NCBI GenBank assembly: GCA_035547915.1
Contig: DASZTS010000020.1
Coordinates: 1 to 64,000, forward strand
Length of the DNA stretch: 64,000 nt
Direction of reading: 5' to 3'
DNA from: DASSFG01 sp035547915
Lineage (GTDB): Bacteria > Planctomycetota > Planctomycetia > Pirellulales > JAICIG01
The notes under the pieces are model-generated. The model had not been told where the DNA came from. It searched no databases and saw nothing but the letters and a program-made list of their open reading frames with translations. A program made the position numbers and the translations under genes. This document shows, in pieces, positions 33,752 to 43,500 of the stretch; the stretch's first letter is position 1, and each line of letters begins with the position of its first letter.

Positions 33752-35155
33752 TCAACGCTGGCTCGGCAAGACGACGACGAACGTGGCACCACGGCCCGAT
33801 TGGCTGTGGGCATCGATACGGCCTCCGTGGTTCTTCACGATGCGCCAAGCCTTGGACAACCCCATCCCCAGTCCGCGCCCCGCCTGGCGGCCACTGTAGA
33901 ACGGGTCGAACAGGTGCTGTCGGGCCTCGTCGGCAATACCCAGTCCATCATCGGTAACCTCGACGACGATGCCGGGTGGTTCGCATTCCCCTTCTGTGCG
34001 ATCTTGCGCAGCGCGTATCGAAATCGTGCCGCCTTGATCGACCGCGGCGAGCGCGTTCTCGCACAGCGCCCGCACCACCAGCGATAACTGCGTTCGGTCG
34101 GCTTCGACGACGATTTCATCAGCGGGCAACTCGAGCCGGAGTGTGACCTGCCGTTCGTCGGCCTTCGGGCGCAGCTCGTCGGCCACCTGGCGCACGACTG
34201 TGCCGACATCGCACGGGCTGAACGCCGGCAACGGTGGCCTGGCGAAGAGCATCAGGTCGGCGATCATCTCATAGACGCGCATCGCCTGGCTGTTGATGAC
34301 GGCCAGCTCGTGCCGACGTTGCGGATCGGATTCTTCGCGCAGCAGGAGCTGTGCTCGGCCGGCGATGACGGCAATCGGATTGTTGATCTCATGCCCTGCG
34401 CCGGCCGCGAACTCGCCGAGCGCCGCCAACTTGGCTGTTTCGAGCCGCTTGTCGAAATCGGCTGCGGAAGACCGACCGAGTTGTGCCGATAGCACCGGCA
34501 GGCACCGCGCCACCTCGGCGAGCTGTGTGGGGCCCGGCCTGCCGCCGGCGAACCGCTCGTACTCGGCCAGGACCGCCGTTTCGTCCAGCGATTGCCGAGC
34601 CCGGGCTACCAACGCCGCCACGTCGCGATCTATAGCGATCGCTGCCGCGTCCTGCATCCGCTCGGCGAACGGAGCGGACGGATCGTGCGCGGTCTCGTGC
34701 CCACCGTCATACGACGGATCGAGCGACTTCCATTGGTCGGCCGCGCCGAGCAGACCGCCCAAGAACGCCTGCTCGGCCAGCGCGGGCTGATCGGCCAGCC
34801 GCCGCGCTTCGCGCGCGACTGCCAGGCTCAGGGAACGCAGGCGGCGATAGCGGCCACACCAGGCTTCGTCGTCCGGCGTCTCGCTTGCCCCTTCCGGCCA
34901 GCGCACGATCCGTCCGGCGTTCTCTATCAGCCAACCTGCGAGCGCGTCGATCGAGCGCAAACCGTCGCTGCGCTCCGCCACGGCCGACCGGGTCGCCCAG
35001 AGGGCCAATGCCGGATCGTGCGCGAGCGCCTCGCGGACGGAAGCGGTCGTGTGCGTCTCGTCACCACCCGCGATCGCCGACAGGAGCGCCGGCGCCGACT
35101 CGTCGGCGAGCGGCAAACGCCAGTCTCCTGCGACCCGTGCGGGCAACCACAACAT
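33752..35155 (-). CDS. Sensor histidine kinase with HDOD-like N-terminal region
   Basis: The C-terminal half is a standard transmitter: H-box GEFAAGAGHEINNPIAVIAG, N-box LCENALAAV, G1 DDGLGIADEA and G2 GRGLGMGLS. The N-terminal 220 residues are helical, resemble an HDOD-type domain (ALAHDPALALWATRS) and have no membrane segment, so sensing is probably cytoplasmic. The gene lies 157 bp downstream of the HTH-receiver gene on the same strand, which makes that protein a likely partner. The signal is unknown. Confidence 0.87.
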   Translation of the reverse strand: MLWLPARVAGDWRLPLADESAPALLSAIAGGDETHTTASVREALAHDPALALWATRSAVAERSDGLRSIDALAGWLIENAGRIVRWPEGASETPDDEAWCGRYRRLRSLSLAVAREARRLADQPALAEQAFLGGLLGAADQWKSLDPSYDGGHETAHDPSAPFAERMQDAAAIAIDRDVAALVARARQSLDETAVLAEYERFAGGRPGPTQLAEVARCLPVLSAQLGRSSAADFDKRLETAKLAALGEFAAGAGHEINNPIAVIAGRAQLLLREESDPQRRHELAVINSQAMRVYEMIADLMLFARPPLPAFSPCDVGTVVRQVADELRPKADERQVTLRLELPADEIVVEADRTQLSLVVRALCENALAAVDQGGTISIRAAQDRTEGECEPPGIVVEVTDDGLGIADEARQHLFDPFYSGRQAGRGLGMGLSKAWRIVKNHGGRIDAHSQSGRGATFVVVLPSQR

Positions 35156-35312
35156 TCGATTCGGAACTCGCCAGAAACCGGTTCGGTAAGGTCATGACCA
35201 CGGCCCGCTGCCGGCTCTCTTCGCGGCCTGGTCGAGGCGACGAAGAGATCGACTGGGCGAACTGGCAAGACCGCCGCACAGACCGGTTCGGCGACGATTC
35301 CGCGCGGGCGGC

Positions 35313-35897
35313 TCAGCGGGCTGTCGAGGCTGTTTCCAACTCGAGCAATTGGCACATGCGATCGATGAGCGCCTCGACCTCGAACGGCTTGTGCAGGAAG
35401 TCGTTGGCACCGGCCAATCGCAGGTCGTCGATCTTGTCTTCTTCGACCATGCCCGAGATGCAGATGATGCGCACCTCGTCCATCGTGTTGTCGCTGCGAA
35501 CCCGCTGGCAAACTTCCTTGCCGTTGATGTCCGGCAGCATGACGTCGAGCACGATCAGGTCGGGGCGATATTCCTTCACCATCATGCCGGCGTCGAAGCC
35601 GTTGTTGGCGGTGCGCACTTCGAAGCGACCGTCACGCTCCAGCACGTCGGTGATCAGTTCGACCAATTCTTCGTCGTCGTCGACGAGCAGTACCTTACGC
35701 TTGCCGCTCTCGAGAGCGTCGGTCGGAATGCCGTTGTCGCGCATGAAATGGAACAACTGATCGCGCGGGATGCGTCGGAAGCGGCTGCCCGGCACGCGAA
35801 AACCTTTGAGTTGTCCTGAGTCGAAGCAACGGATGATCGTCTGTTGGCTGACCTTGCAGATTTTGGCTGCTTCTCCCGTCGTGAACACCGTCTTCAT
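35313..35897 (-). CDS. Response regulator with N-terminal HTH and C-terminal receiver
   Basis: Residues 1-55 are an excisionase/BldC-like helix-turn-helix (FTTGEAAKICKVSQQTIIRC, FRVPGSRFRRIPRDQL). Residues 67-185 are a receiver domain with acidic pocket VLLVDDDEEL, phospho-acceptor Asp in LIVLDVMLPDING, and Lys in FLHKPFEVE. The order is the reverse of usual regulators, where the receiver is N-terminal. It is followed by the histidine kinase gene, so they probably form a two-component pair. A strong sigma-70-like promoter lies 229 bp upstream. Confidence 0.9.
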   Translation of the reverse strand: MKTVFTTGEAAKICKVSQQTIIRCFDSGQLKGFRVPGSRFRRIPRDQLFHFMRDNGIPTDALESGKRKVLLVDDDEELVELITDVLERDGRFEVRTANNGFDAGMMVKEYRPDLIVLDVMLPDINGKEVCQRVRSDNTMDEVRIICISGMVEEDKIDDLRLAGANDFLHKPFEVEALIDRMCQLLELETASTAR

Positions 35898-36125
35898 AGT
35901 ACCCTAACCACCCTTCTTCCTAGCCGATGGTGAGGCTAGTCTCAGCGGGACTTCCCCAGGGCTGTCGACGCGACAGATGACGGAAGTTCCTATTCCTCCA
36001 TGTAACGCCAAAACGGAACTTAGCCCTTAGCTCGCTGTGTCCGTAAATCGTTCACAACCTAGCGCTTTTGCATTCGACAGGCTTATCCGTCCCTGCCAAG
36101 CTTGCCGAATTTGCCATGCGCGGGA
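35898..36125 (-). other. Long 5' leader of the HTH-receiver gene
   Basis: If the promoter at 36126-36153 is used, transcripts carry about 220 nt before the start codon at 35897. No reading frame of note is seen. The leader contains short inverted repeats around 35925-35965 that could form structure. Confidence 0.35.
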
Positions 36126-36153
36126 ATTATAGCCGTGTCACGGGTTGAGTCAA
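36126..36153 (-). promoter_or_regulatory. Sigma-70-like promoter for the HTH-receiver gene
   Basis: On the minus strand TTGACT (36153-36148) and TATAAT (36131-36126) are separated by 16 bp, one of the closest matches to the consensus in the window. It points toward the response regulator and histidine kinase genes. Confidence 0.6.
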
Positions 36154-36799
36154 TACTGATCTTCTTCGCGCAACAGCACTGGCCAGAACGACTTAGAAAA
36201 AATCGCGACGACTGCGACGGAAAAAATGTGGCCGCGCGGGGACGGCCACAGAATGGCGAAATGGGGCGCTTCAGTGGGTAATTTGCGGGCTAAAAGGGGG
36301 CTTTTCGGATGGGTTTCCAGGCGTCGATCAACCATGCGGAGCCGCGCGTGTTTACCAACGTCTACGAGGCTATCTCAGAATCTCCCAACGATGGGTTTGA
36401 ACGCGCATTTCGGTGAGGACACCGAACGCTCACGGGAAGTCAATCAACCTGGGCAGCGATCAAGGCAGCGATCGGCGGTCGTGCGGCCGCGGATGTTGCT
36501 CTGCGTCACGAGAGGCAACGGCACTGCTGATCGAGGCTCACGCCCGGCATGGCGGGAACACATCAGTCACCGCGTTCATAGCGCATCGAACGGGTTAACC
36601 GGGCGGCGCAAACTGCTGAAGCGCCGCGAGCGAACTGTCATACCGCTTTTCGGCCACTTGGAGAGGTCCGGAGGCGGCTCCAAAGCGGTTCACGTGTGAG
36701 ATGCCCCCAGGCAGACAGAAAGTGTCTGCGCTCCCTGGGGCGACTTATGCGATGCAGGCAACCTTGTGCCGCGCCCGATAGTCGTTTGAATACGAACAA
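36154..36799. other. Non-coding stretch with one strong hairpin
   Basis: No supported gene in about 650 bp; plus-strand open frames here (for example from 36226) are Arg/Ser-rich and lack any family or codon character. The one structured element is at 36705-36740: CCCCAGG/CCTGGGG enclosing CAGACA/TGTCTG with loop GAAAG and a 5-base bulge. It lies just downstream of tRNA-Leu and has no T-run. Confidence 0.45.
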
Positions 36800-36883
36800 T
36801 GCCCACGACAGGACTTGAACCTGTACGTCCGTGAGGACACTAGACCCTGAATCTAGCGCGTCTGCCAATTCCGCCACGTGGGC
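36800..36883 (-). tRNA. tRNA-Leu(CAG)
   Basis: A full class II cloverleaf of 84 nt: acceptor GCCCACG/CGTGGGC, D-arm starting GCGGAATTGG, anticodon stem CTAGA/TCTAG with loop TTCAGGG (anticodon CAG, reading CTG), a long variable arm (TCC/GGA stem), and T-arm ACAGG/CCTGT with loop TTCAAGT. The discriminator is A and CCA is not encoded, consistent with the CCA-adding-type enzyme at 48234. A partial copy of its 5' half occurs at 47729-47758. Confidence 0.96.
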
Positions 36884-36922
36884 TCATGCTTGGGTCACGC
36901 TGCTTTCGCATTGCCGGCCAAG

Positions 36923-36951
36923 AATTTACGCCGTTTTGCGTGCCCTGTCAC
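36923..36951 (-). promoter_or_regulatory. Promoter of tRNA-Leu
   Basis: On the minus strand GTGACA (36951-36946) and TAAATT (36928-36923) are spaced by 17 bp, placing the transcription start about 30 nt before the tRNA. Confidence 0.5.
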
Positions 36952-37588
36952 ACCGGTCGCACATTTTAACAAAAGGGCAGTCGCGCGGCCAGCGTGTGTA
37001 GCAGAAGTGTACCAACTTACCGCACGGCGCAGCAGAGCGGAAACCGACCAACGGACGAAAAACGACAGCTCGCGAAGTGGGCCAGTCGGTATCGTCGCAT
37101 GGCGCGGGGGCGGGACAGGGCAGAGCAAGCGGGAACCCGTGGCGATTAACCGGCGAGGGGTCTGCTCCACGTTGTTGGCCGCGGTGTGCATCGTCGCGGT
37201 TCAATCTCCGCCAAATGTCCATTAGCATCTGCACGCCGCTCAGCACGGCGACCATGGTCATGAAAATGGTGGCCACTTTTGTGGGAGACAAGTCCGTCGG
37301 AGGTGCCAGCGTTTCTCGCCATGCTGTGGGCTTCTTTCGCGCAGTACATCGGATTGTTCGGCGGAGCCATTACGGACACGCTGTCCGTCCTTTCGCGAAC
37401 CACGTTCCGGAACTTCACGACGAAAGCACCTTTGATGGCAGTTGCGCGCGACCGGCCACGTCTTTTCGCATATAAATGGCGGAAGTAGCTGAAAGCTCAC
37501 AACTTGCGTCCGCCGACCGAGCGACTAAACTAACCTGCCGAACGCTCCTGTGACAGGTTCCGGACAACGATAGTCGTGGAGAGATGGT
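36952..37588. other. Non-coding stretch upstream of the ECF sigma gene
   Basis: No supported gene. A minus-strand frame near 37291 begins with a TTG and a short hydrophobic run (VATIFMTMVAVLSGVQMLM) but degenerates into low-quality sequence, so it may be a decayed small membrane protein gene. The promoter of the sigma gene should lie in the last 100 bp; no clear sigma-70 pair was seen. Confidence 0.4.
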
Positions 37589-38179
37589 GTGGATCCGTCT
37601 GCCTCCGTATCGACGAGCATTCTGGCACGACTCAAGGTGGGCGAACAGGAAGCCTGGTCGCGAGCGGTATGTCTGTTTCAGCCGTTGGTCTTGATCTGGT
37701 GCCGGCAAGCGGGCTTGCAAGAGGAAGACGCGGCGGATGTGTGCCAGGAAGTGTTTCGCGCCTTGGCACGCAATGTAGAGCGTTTCGATCGCGACCAGGG
37801 ACGCCACTCGTTTCGAGGCTGGCTGCGTGGAATCACCAGGAAGCAATTGCTCGCGTTCTGGCGGCGCCGCGGCATTCCGGCCGAAGGGGGAACGACCGCG
37901 CACAAACGCTGGGCGGAGGTGTCGGAGCCGCTCTTGGACGAGTCGAGTGCCGCCGAGGCGTCGAGCGAGCGACACGAGCTGCTCCGCCGTGCCCTGGGGC
38001 TGATTCGCAACGATGTCGAGGAGCGCACCTGGCAAGCGTTTTGGTTGGTGGTCGTGGAAGGACAAGCCGCGGGCGACGTGGCCACCGCCCTGGGCATCAG
38101 CCTCAACAGTGTCTACCTGGCCAAGGGGCGCCTTCTGCGCCGGCTGCGCGAGGAGTTTTGTGAGCTGATCGTGGAATAG
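37589..38179 (+). CDS. ECF-type RNA polymerase sigma factor
   Basis: A 196-residue sigma factor with region 2 (EAWSRAVCLFQPLVLIWCRQ, then EDAADVCQEVFRALARNVERF, GWLRGITRKQLLAFWRRRG) and region 4 (AFWLVVVEGQAAGDVATALG, NSVYLAKGRLLRRLREEF). GTG 37589 was chosen since it starts just before region 2. The kinase-DUF1080 gene follows after 4 bp. In planctomycetes ECF factors of this type are found beside Ser/Thr kinases, suggesting phosphorylation-dependent control rather than a classical anti-sigma factor. Confidence 0.93.
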   Translation: MDPSASVSTSILARLKVGEQEAWSRAVCLFQPLVLIWCRQAGLQEEDAADVCQEVFRALARNVERFDRDQGRHSFRGWLRGITRKQLLAFWRRRGIPAEGGTTAHKRWAEVSEPLLDESSAAEASSERHELLRRALGLIRNDVEERTWQAFWLVVVEGQAAGDVATALGISLNSVYLAKGRLLRRLREEFCELIVE

Positions 38180-38183
38180 CGTC

Positions 38184-40169
38184 ATGGATCCATTGGCTCG
38201 GACATCGCCGTGCCCGTCGCGGGAGAATCTGACCTCGCTCGGCCTCGGTACGCTCTCCGCCGAAGCCTGGCAAACCGTGGCCGATCACGTGCAAACCTGC
38301 GAGGCTTGCTCCTCGTTGATCGAGTCGCTATCCGACGTCGGCGACGACTTGGTCGGTTGGCTGCGCGAGCTCAAGGGTTCCGCGGAGCCGATCTCCGTGG
38401 AAGCCGGCGATATCGCGGGTATCGAGTTCGGAGCACCGGCTGCCGGAAAGCCGCGTGCGCCCACCCTGCCGCCGGGAACCCGTTTTCGCGAGTACCAGAT
38501 CCTGGAGCGCATCGGTGAGGGGGGCATGGGAATCGTTTATCGGGCGCTACACACACGGCTGGAGCGGCTCGTGGCCTTGAAGGTGCTCGGAGACGGGCGG
38601 ATGCACAAGCCGGAAGCTCTGGCTCGATTTCGGCGGGAGATGAAAGCTGTGGGTAAGATCAACCACCCCAACGTCGTGCAAGCCACCGACGCGGGCGAGA
38701 CGGATGGGACCCATTTTCTTGTGATGGAACTCGTGGAAGGAATCGACGCGGCGCGGCTGTTGCAAAAGCGCGGTCCACAGGCCATCGCCGATGCCTGCGA
38801 GATGATTCGCCAGGCCTCCCTCGGACTCGCCAGCATCCATCAGCACGGGCTCATCCATCGCGACATCAAGGCGTCGAACCTGATCCTGGCCCGCGGCGGC
38901 ACCGTCAAGATTCTCGACCTGGGACTCGCTCTGCTGCAAAATCCCATGCAGGTGCGCGAAGCTACGACCTCGGCCGGCCTGATGTTGGGATCGTTCGACT
39001 ACATGGCGCCCGAACAGGCCGACGATCCCCATGCGGTCGATGGTCGTGCCGATCTCTACAGCCTCGGCTGCACCCTCTTTCAGTTGTTGACGGCGCAAAC
39101 ACCTTTTCCCGCGTCACACTACAAGACACCGTTGCAAAAACTGAAGGCCCACGAAAGTGAGATACCACCGGCCGTCGACAAGCTGCGCGATGACGTGCCG
39201 CGCGAGCTGGCGCAGATCGTCGCCAGACTGCTGGCCAAGAAGCCGGAAAAACGATTCGCCTCGGCCGAAGAACTGGCGGCCGCCCTGCAACCGTTCGCGG
39301 CCGGCAGCAACTTGCCGCTCCTGGCCGTACAGTCCTTCGACTCACCCACATCGGGCCATCACGACCCGCTCGAATACCCACACGATGTGCCGCCGAAGGT
39401 TACTGGCCGCACCACGGGTTCGACCAATCGCGCCGGGCGTTGGCTAAAGGGGATCGCAGCGGTGACGGTCCTGGCCGGAGTGCTGTTCGCCCTATTGATC
39501 TATCCTAGACCGACGAACGAGCCTAGACCGACCCACGAGCCCGCCGTCGAAGCCGAAACAGGTTGGGCCACGCTCTTCAACGGCAAGGACCTGACCGGCT
39601 GGAAGACGCTTCCCGGCGATCCGAATTCGTGGTCGGTGGACCGGGGCATCCTCGTGGGCCAGGGGCCGGCGCCATCGAATCTCTACTCCCAGCGCGGCGA
39701 CTTCAGAGACTTCCATTTGCGCGCCGAAGCCAACATGACCGCCGCCGAGGACAGCGGCATCTTCTTCCGCGTCCCCTTTGAACGACTCAAAGGTCCGATC
39801 CCGTACGAGGCACAAATCCTGGGCGAGCACCAGGAAGATTACAACACCGGCGGCTTATGGGGATTCGCCGACGGGCGAGTCACCGACATGCTCGTCGAGC
39901 CTGGGGAGTGGTTCACCCTCGAGATCATCGCGGAGGGCAATCACCTGGTTTTGAAGGTCAACGGCCAGACCACGGTCGATTACACCGATGCGGACGACAG
40001 TTTCGCGAGCGGACATATCGCATTGCAGCACTTCAAAGAAAAAGGCGTCGTGCGGTTTCGCAAGGTCGAGATCAAGGATCTGCCAACGTCGGCACCGGTT
40101 CCGGCTGCCGGCCTACGCGGGCGGGAGACTCCGCTAGCGGATCTCGCCGGCGCCGGCAACCGAACCTGA
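38184..40169 (+). CDS. Ser/Thr protein kinase with zinc-finger N-terminus and C-terminal DUF1080 domain
   Basis: Residues 25-60 carry a putative anti-sigma zinc motif (His35, Cys39, Cys42 in HVQTCEAC). A Hanks-type kinase follows at about 100-370: GEGGMG loop, Lys133 in VALKVL, HRDIKASN with Asp227, and DLG at 245-247 in place of DFG. A membrane helix lies near residue 430 (GIAAVTVLAGVLFALLIY). The outer part is a DUF1080 (3-keto-disaccharide hydrolase-like) sandwich: WATLFNGKDLTGWKTL, GILVGQGP, DFHLRAEANM, EDSGIFFRVPF. The design suggests an external carbohydrate-type sensor controlling a cytoplasmic kinase, which in turn acts on the sigma factor encoded 4 bp upstream. The link is inferred. 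Confidence 0.93.
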   Translation: MDPLARTSPCPSRENLTSLGLGTLSAEAWQTVADHVQTCEACSSLIESLSDVGDDLVGWLRELKGSAEPISVEAGDIAGIEFGAPAAGKPRAPTLPPGTRFREYQILERIGEGGMGIVYRALHTRLERLVALKVLGDGRMHKPEALARFRREMKAVGKINHPNVVQATDAGETDGTHFLVMELVEGIDAARLLQKRGPQAIADACEMIRQASLGLASIHQHGLIHRDIKASNLILARGGTVKILDLGLALLQNPMQVREATTSAGLMLGSFDYMAPEQADDPHAVDGRADLYSLGCTLFQLLTAQTPFPASHYKTPLQKLKAHESEIPPAVDKLRDDVPRELAQIVARLLAKKPEKRFASAEELAAALQPFAAGSNLPLLAVQSFDSPTSGHHDPLEYPHDVPPKVTGRTTGSTNRAGRWLKGIAAVTVLAGVLFALLIYPRPTNEPRPTHEPAVEAETGWATLFNGKDLTGWKTLPGDPNSWSVDRGILVGQGPAPSNLYSQRGDFRDFHLRAEANMTAAEDSGIFFRVPFERLKGPIPYEAQILGEHQEDYNTGGLWGFADGRVTDMLVEPGEWFTLEIIAEGNHLVLKVNGQTTVDYTDADDSFASGHIALQHFKEKGVVRFRKVEIKDLPTSAPVPAAGLRGRETPLADLAGAGNRT

Positions 40170-40507
40170 CGCTCGACCAGAACCTCCAGGGCCACGAGCC
40201 GCTTAGCTCGCCGAACGGCGCGGCAGCAATGGTTGCCTGGCCTGTTCCATCTGCCGCGCGTATCGCCCGGGCTCGATACCGGCAATCTCGCCGGCTGCCG
40301 TGAAGATCGATTGCCCGGAATCCTTGGCTCATACGGCCTGCCGACCCGGCCGTCGCACCGTCTGCCAGCGATGCAACCGCCGGGAAGGGAGGCGCTTCGG
40401 CCATTCGCTCCCATTTTCGCCGTCGGCACGTGACAGGTCGCGCGCAACTAGGAGCGGCCCGCGAAGCACGGCAGGCTGGCCTTCGCGGTATCGATGAATT
40501 GCAATTC
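40170..40507. other. Non-coding gap between kinase and giant surface-protein genes
   Basis: No gene or strong hairpin is seen in about 340 bp. It presumably carries the promoter of the giant gene, but no sigma-70 pair is evident; an ECF-dependent promoter read by the factor at 37589 is possible and untested. Confidence 0.4.
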
Positions 40508-40513
40508 AGGAGG
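40508..40513 (+). promoter_or_regulatory. Consensus Shine-Dalgarno site of the giant gene
   Basis: AGGAGG lies 8 bp before the ATG at 40522 and fixes that start. Such a perfect site is unusual among the genes of this window, suggesting strong translation. Confidence 0.75.
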
Positions 40514-40521
40514 TTTCCGCC

Positions 40522-43500
40522 ATGTTCGCGTTGCGTGCACGATCGGGCCGGTTTCAGTTTTTGGCCGCTTCCCCTGAGCGGCCGGTACAGCCGGGGCCAA
40601 AGCGTCGTGGTTGCCGGTCAACTCCTATTTCGGGTGGCGCACAGCGCTTGTTTACGCCGAGGATCGAGCCGCTGGAATGCCGCACGCTGTTATCGGTCAC
40701 GGTCGCCACCGACGCCGCCAGCTCGATTTCGGCAACCGGTGCCACGCTCCACGGCAGCGTGAATCCCGGCGGCTCGACCGCTACGGCCTACTTTCAATAC
40801 TCGACCAATCCATCCTTCACTCCTACCGTCGAAAAAACGATCGGCTCGGGGCTCAACCTCCCGTACGGCGTAGCGGTGGACGCGGCCGGAGATGTCTTCG
40901 TCGCTGATTTGGGCAACAACGCCATCGAGGAGATTCAACCCGATGGCACCATCCACACGATCGGCTCTGGGTTTGTCAGTCCGTCAGGTGTGGCGGTGGA
41001 CGCGGACGGCGACGTGTTCGTGGCCGATTTTGGCAACAATGCTGTCAAGGAGATCCTGCCCAACGGCACCATCCAGAGGATCGATTTTAACTTTGACCAA
41101 CCGGTCGGTCTGGCGGTCGATGCGGCGGGCAATGTCTTCGTGGCCGACAGCGGCAACAATGCCATCGAAGAAATCATAAAGGATGGCCCAGTTTGGACGG
41201 TCGGATCCGGCTTTACCGATCCGACCGGCGTAGCAGTCGATGCGGCAGGGCATATCTTCGTGGCAGACAAGTTCTTTGCGCTCAAGGAATTCGTGCCCGG
41301 CGGCGAAATTCAGACGCTCGGGTCCGGCTTCGGTATCCCGACCAGTGTGGCGGTGGATGCGGCGGGCGATGTCTTTGTGACCGACGTCGCAAACGCCGCC
41401 GTCAAAGAAATCCTGCCGGACGGCGAGATTCAGACGCTCGGCTCCGGCTTCTCTGGCGCGGGCGGCGTGGCGGTCGATGCGGCGGGTAACGTCTTTGTGG
41501 GCGACATCGACAAAAGCGGAGTGGTCGAGCTATCTCCAACGAGTGTGGCGGCCACGCCCGCAACGGTGAGCGGTTCGACGACCAGAACCATTTCGGCGGC
41601 ACTGACGGGTTTGACTCAGGACACGACCTATTTCTACCGTGCCGCGGTGACCGATGCCGCGGGCACCGTGGTCGACACGCAGGGGCCGCCGCAATCGTTC
41701 ACCACTCCGCTCATGGATGTCGCCACGCAGGCGGCCAATTCGGTCTCGTCGACAGGCGCCACGCTGACGGCAACCGTTAAACCGCAAGGGCAGAACGCCA
41801 CCGTGACGTTCCAATACTCGACCGACCCCAGCTTTATACCCACGGTCGAATCCACGCTCGGCTCCGGCTTCGCCGATCCGTTCGGCGTGGCGGTGGATGC
41901 GGCGGGCGATGTCTTCGTGGCCGATCCCGGCAACAGCGCCGTCAAAGAAGTTCTGCGCAGTGGCACGATTCAGACGCTCGGCTCCGGTTTCGGATCGCCT
42001 GAAGGCGTGGCGGTGGATGCCGCTGGCGACGTCTTTGTGGCCGACTTCGACAACAGCGTCATCGAGGAAATCCTGCCGGGCGGCACGATGCAGACGCTCG
42101 GCTCCGGCTTCAAGGATCCGACGGGCGTGGCGGTGGATGCGGCGGGCGATGTCTTCGTGGCCGACTACGGCAACAACGCCGTCAAGAAGATCCTGCCGAG
42201 TGGGGCGGTGCAGACTCTCGGCTCCGGCTTCAAGAATCCGACCGGGGTGGCGGTCGATGCGTCGGGCGACGTCTTCGTGGCCGACTACGGCAACAATGCC
42301 GTCAAGGAGATTTTGCGGGGTGGCACGATCCAGACTCTCGGTTCCGGCTTCTCGCAACCGGCCGCCGTGGCGGTGGATGCGTTGGGGGATGTTTTCGTAG
42401 CCGACTATGGCAACGGCGCCGTCAAGGAAATCCTACCGGGCGGCACGATTCAGACACTCGGTTCTGGCTTCTCCCAGCCGGCCGGCGTGGCGGTGGACGC
42501 GGCCGGAGACGTCTTGGTCGGTGACATCACCAAGAAAACGGTCGTCGAGCTTTCCCCGCCGAGCGTAGCCGCCACGCCCGCGACGGTGAGCGGTTCGACG
42601 TCCACGACCGTTTCGGCGGCGCTGAACGGCCTGACTGGCGACACGACCTACTTCTACCGCGTTGTGGCGGCCGCTACGGTGGCCACCGTGGCCGATTCGC
42701 AGAGCCCTCCTAAGTCGTTTACCACCTTGACTCCGCCCAGCGTGCAGACGGCCGCGGCGGATCCTGTCTCGGCGACCGGGGCCACACTCAATGGCTCAGT
42801 CAATCCCAACAGTTCTACAACCACGGCCTATTTTCAATACTCGACCGACGCGACGTTCACGCCCACCGTCGAAAGGACCGTCGTCGCGGGGCTCAATGAT
42901 CCATCCGGTGTGGCAGTGGACGCGGCCGGCGATGTCTTCGTCACCGATTCCGTCCAGCAGGTCGCCAAAGAGGTTTCACCCAATGGCACGATCAAGGCGA
43001 TCGGATCCGGGTACAACGATCCGGTAGGCGTGGCAGTGGATGGAGCGGGCGATGTCTTCGTAACCGACTTCTTCGACAACGCCGTCGATGAGGTTCTGCC
43101 CAATGGCACGATCAAGAGGATCGGCTCCGGGTTTAAGAATCCAACCGGCATCGCGGTGGACGCGGCCGGCGACGTCTTCGTCGTCGACAAGGGTAACAAC
43201 GCGGTCAAGGAAGTCCTTGCCAATGGCGCGGTCAAGACGATCGCCACCGGATTCAACAATCCGCAAGGCGTGGCGGTGGATACAGCCGGCGATGTATTCG
43301 TGGCCGACGATTTCAACGACGCCGTGAAAGAGGTACTGCCCGACGGCACGATCAAGACGATCGGCTCCGGGTTTGACTTCCCCTTGGGCGTGGCGGTGGA
43401 CGCGGCCGGCGACATCTTTGTCGCCGACTCGGGCAACAACGCCGTGAAGGAGGTACTGCCCAGTGGCACGATCCGGACGATTGGCTCGGGAATCAACGTT

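Noticed and set aside
36226..36699. 157-codon plus-strand frame
   Set aside because: Arg/Ser-rich, no family resemblance, and no ribosome site.
37258..37500. Small minus-strand frames around 36926-37500
   Set aside because: A short hydrophobic run follows a TTG codon, but the remainder has no coding character and no ribosome site; noted only as a possible decayed gene.
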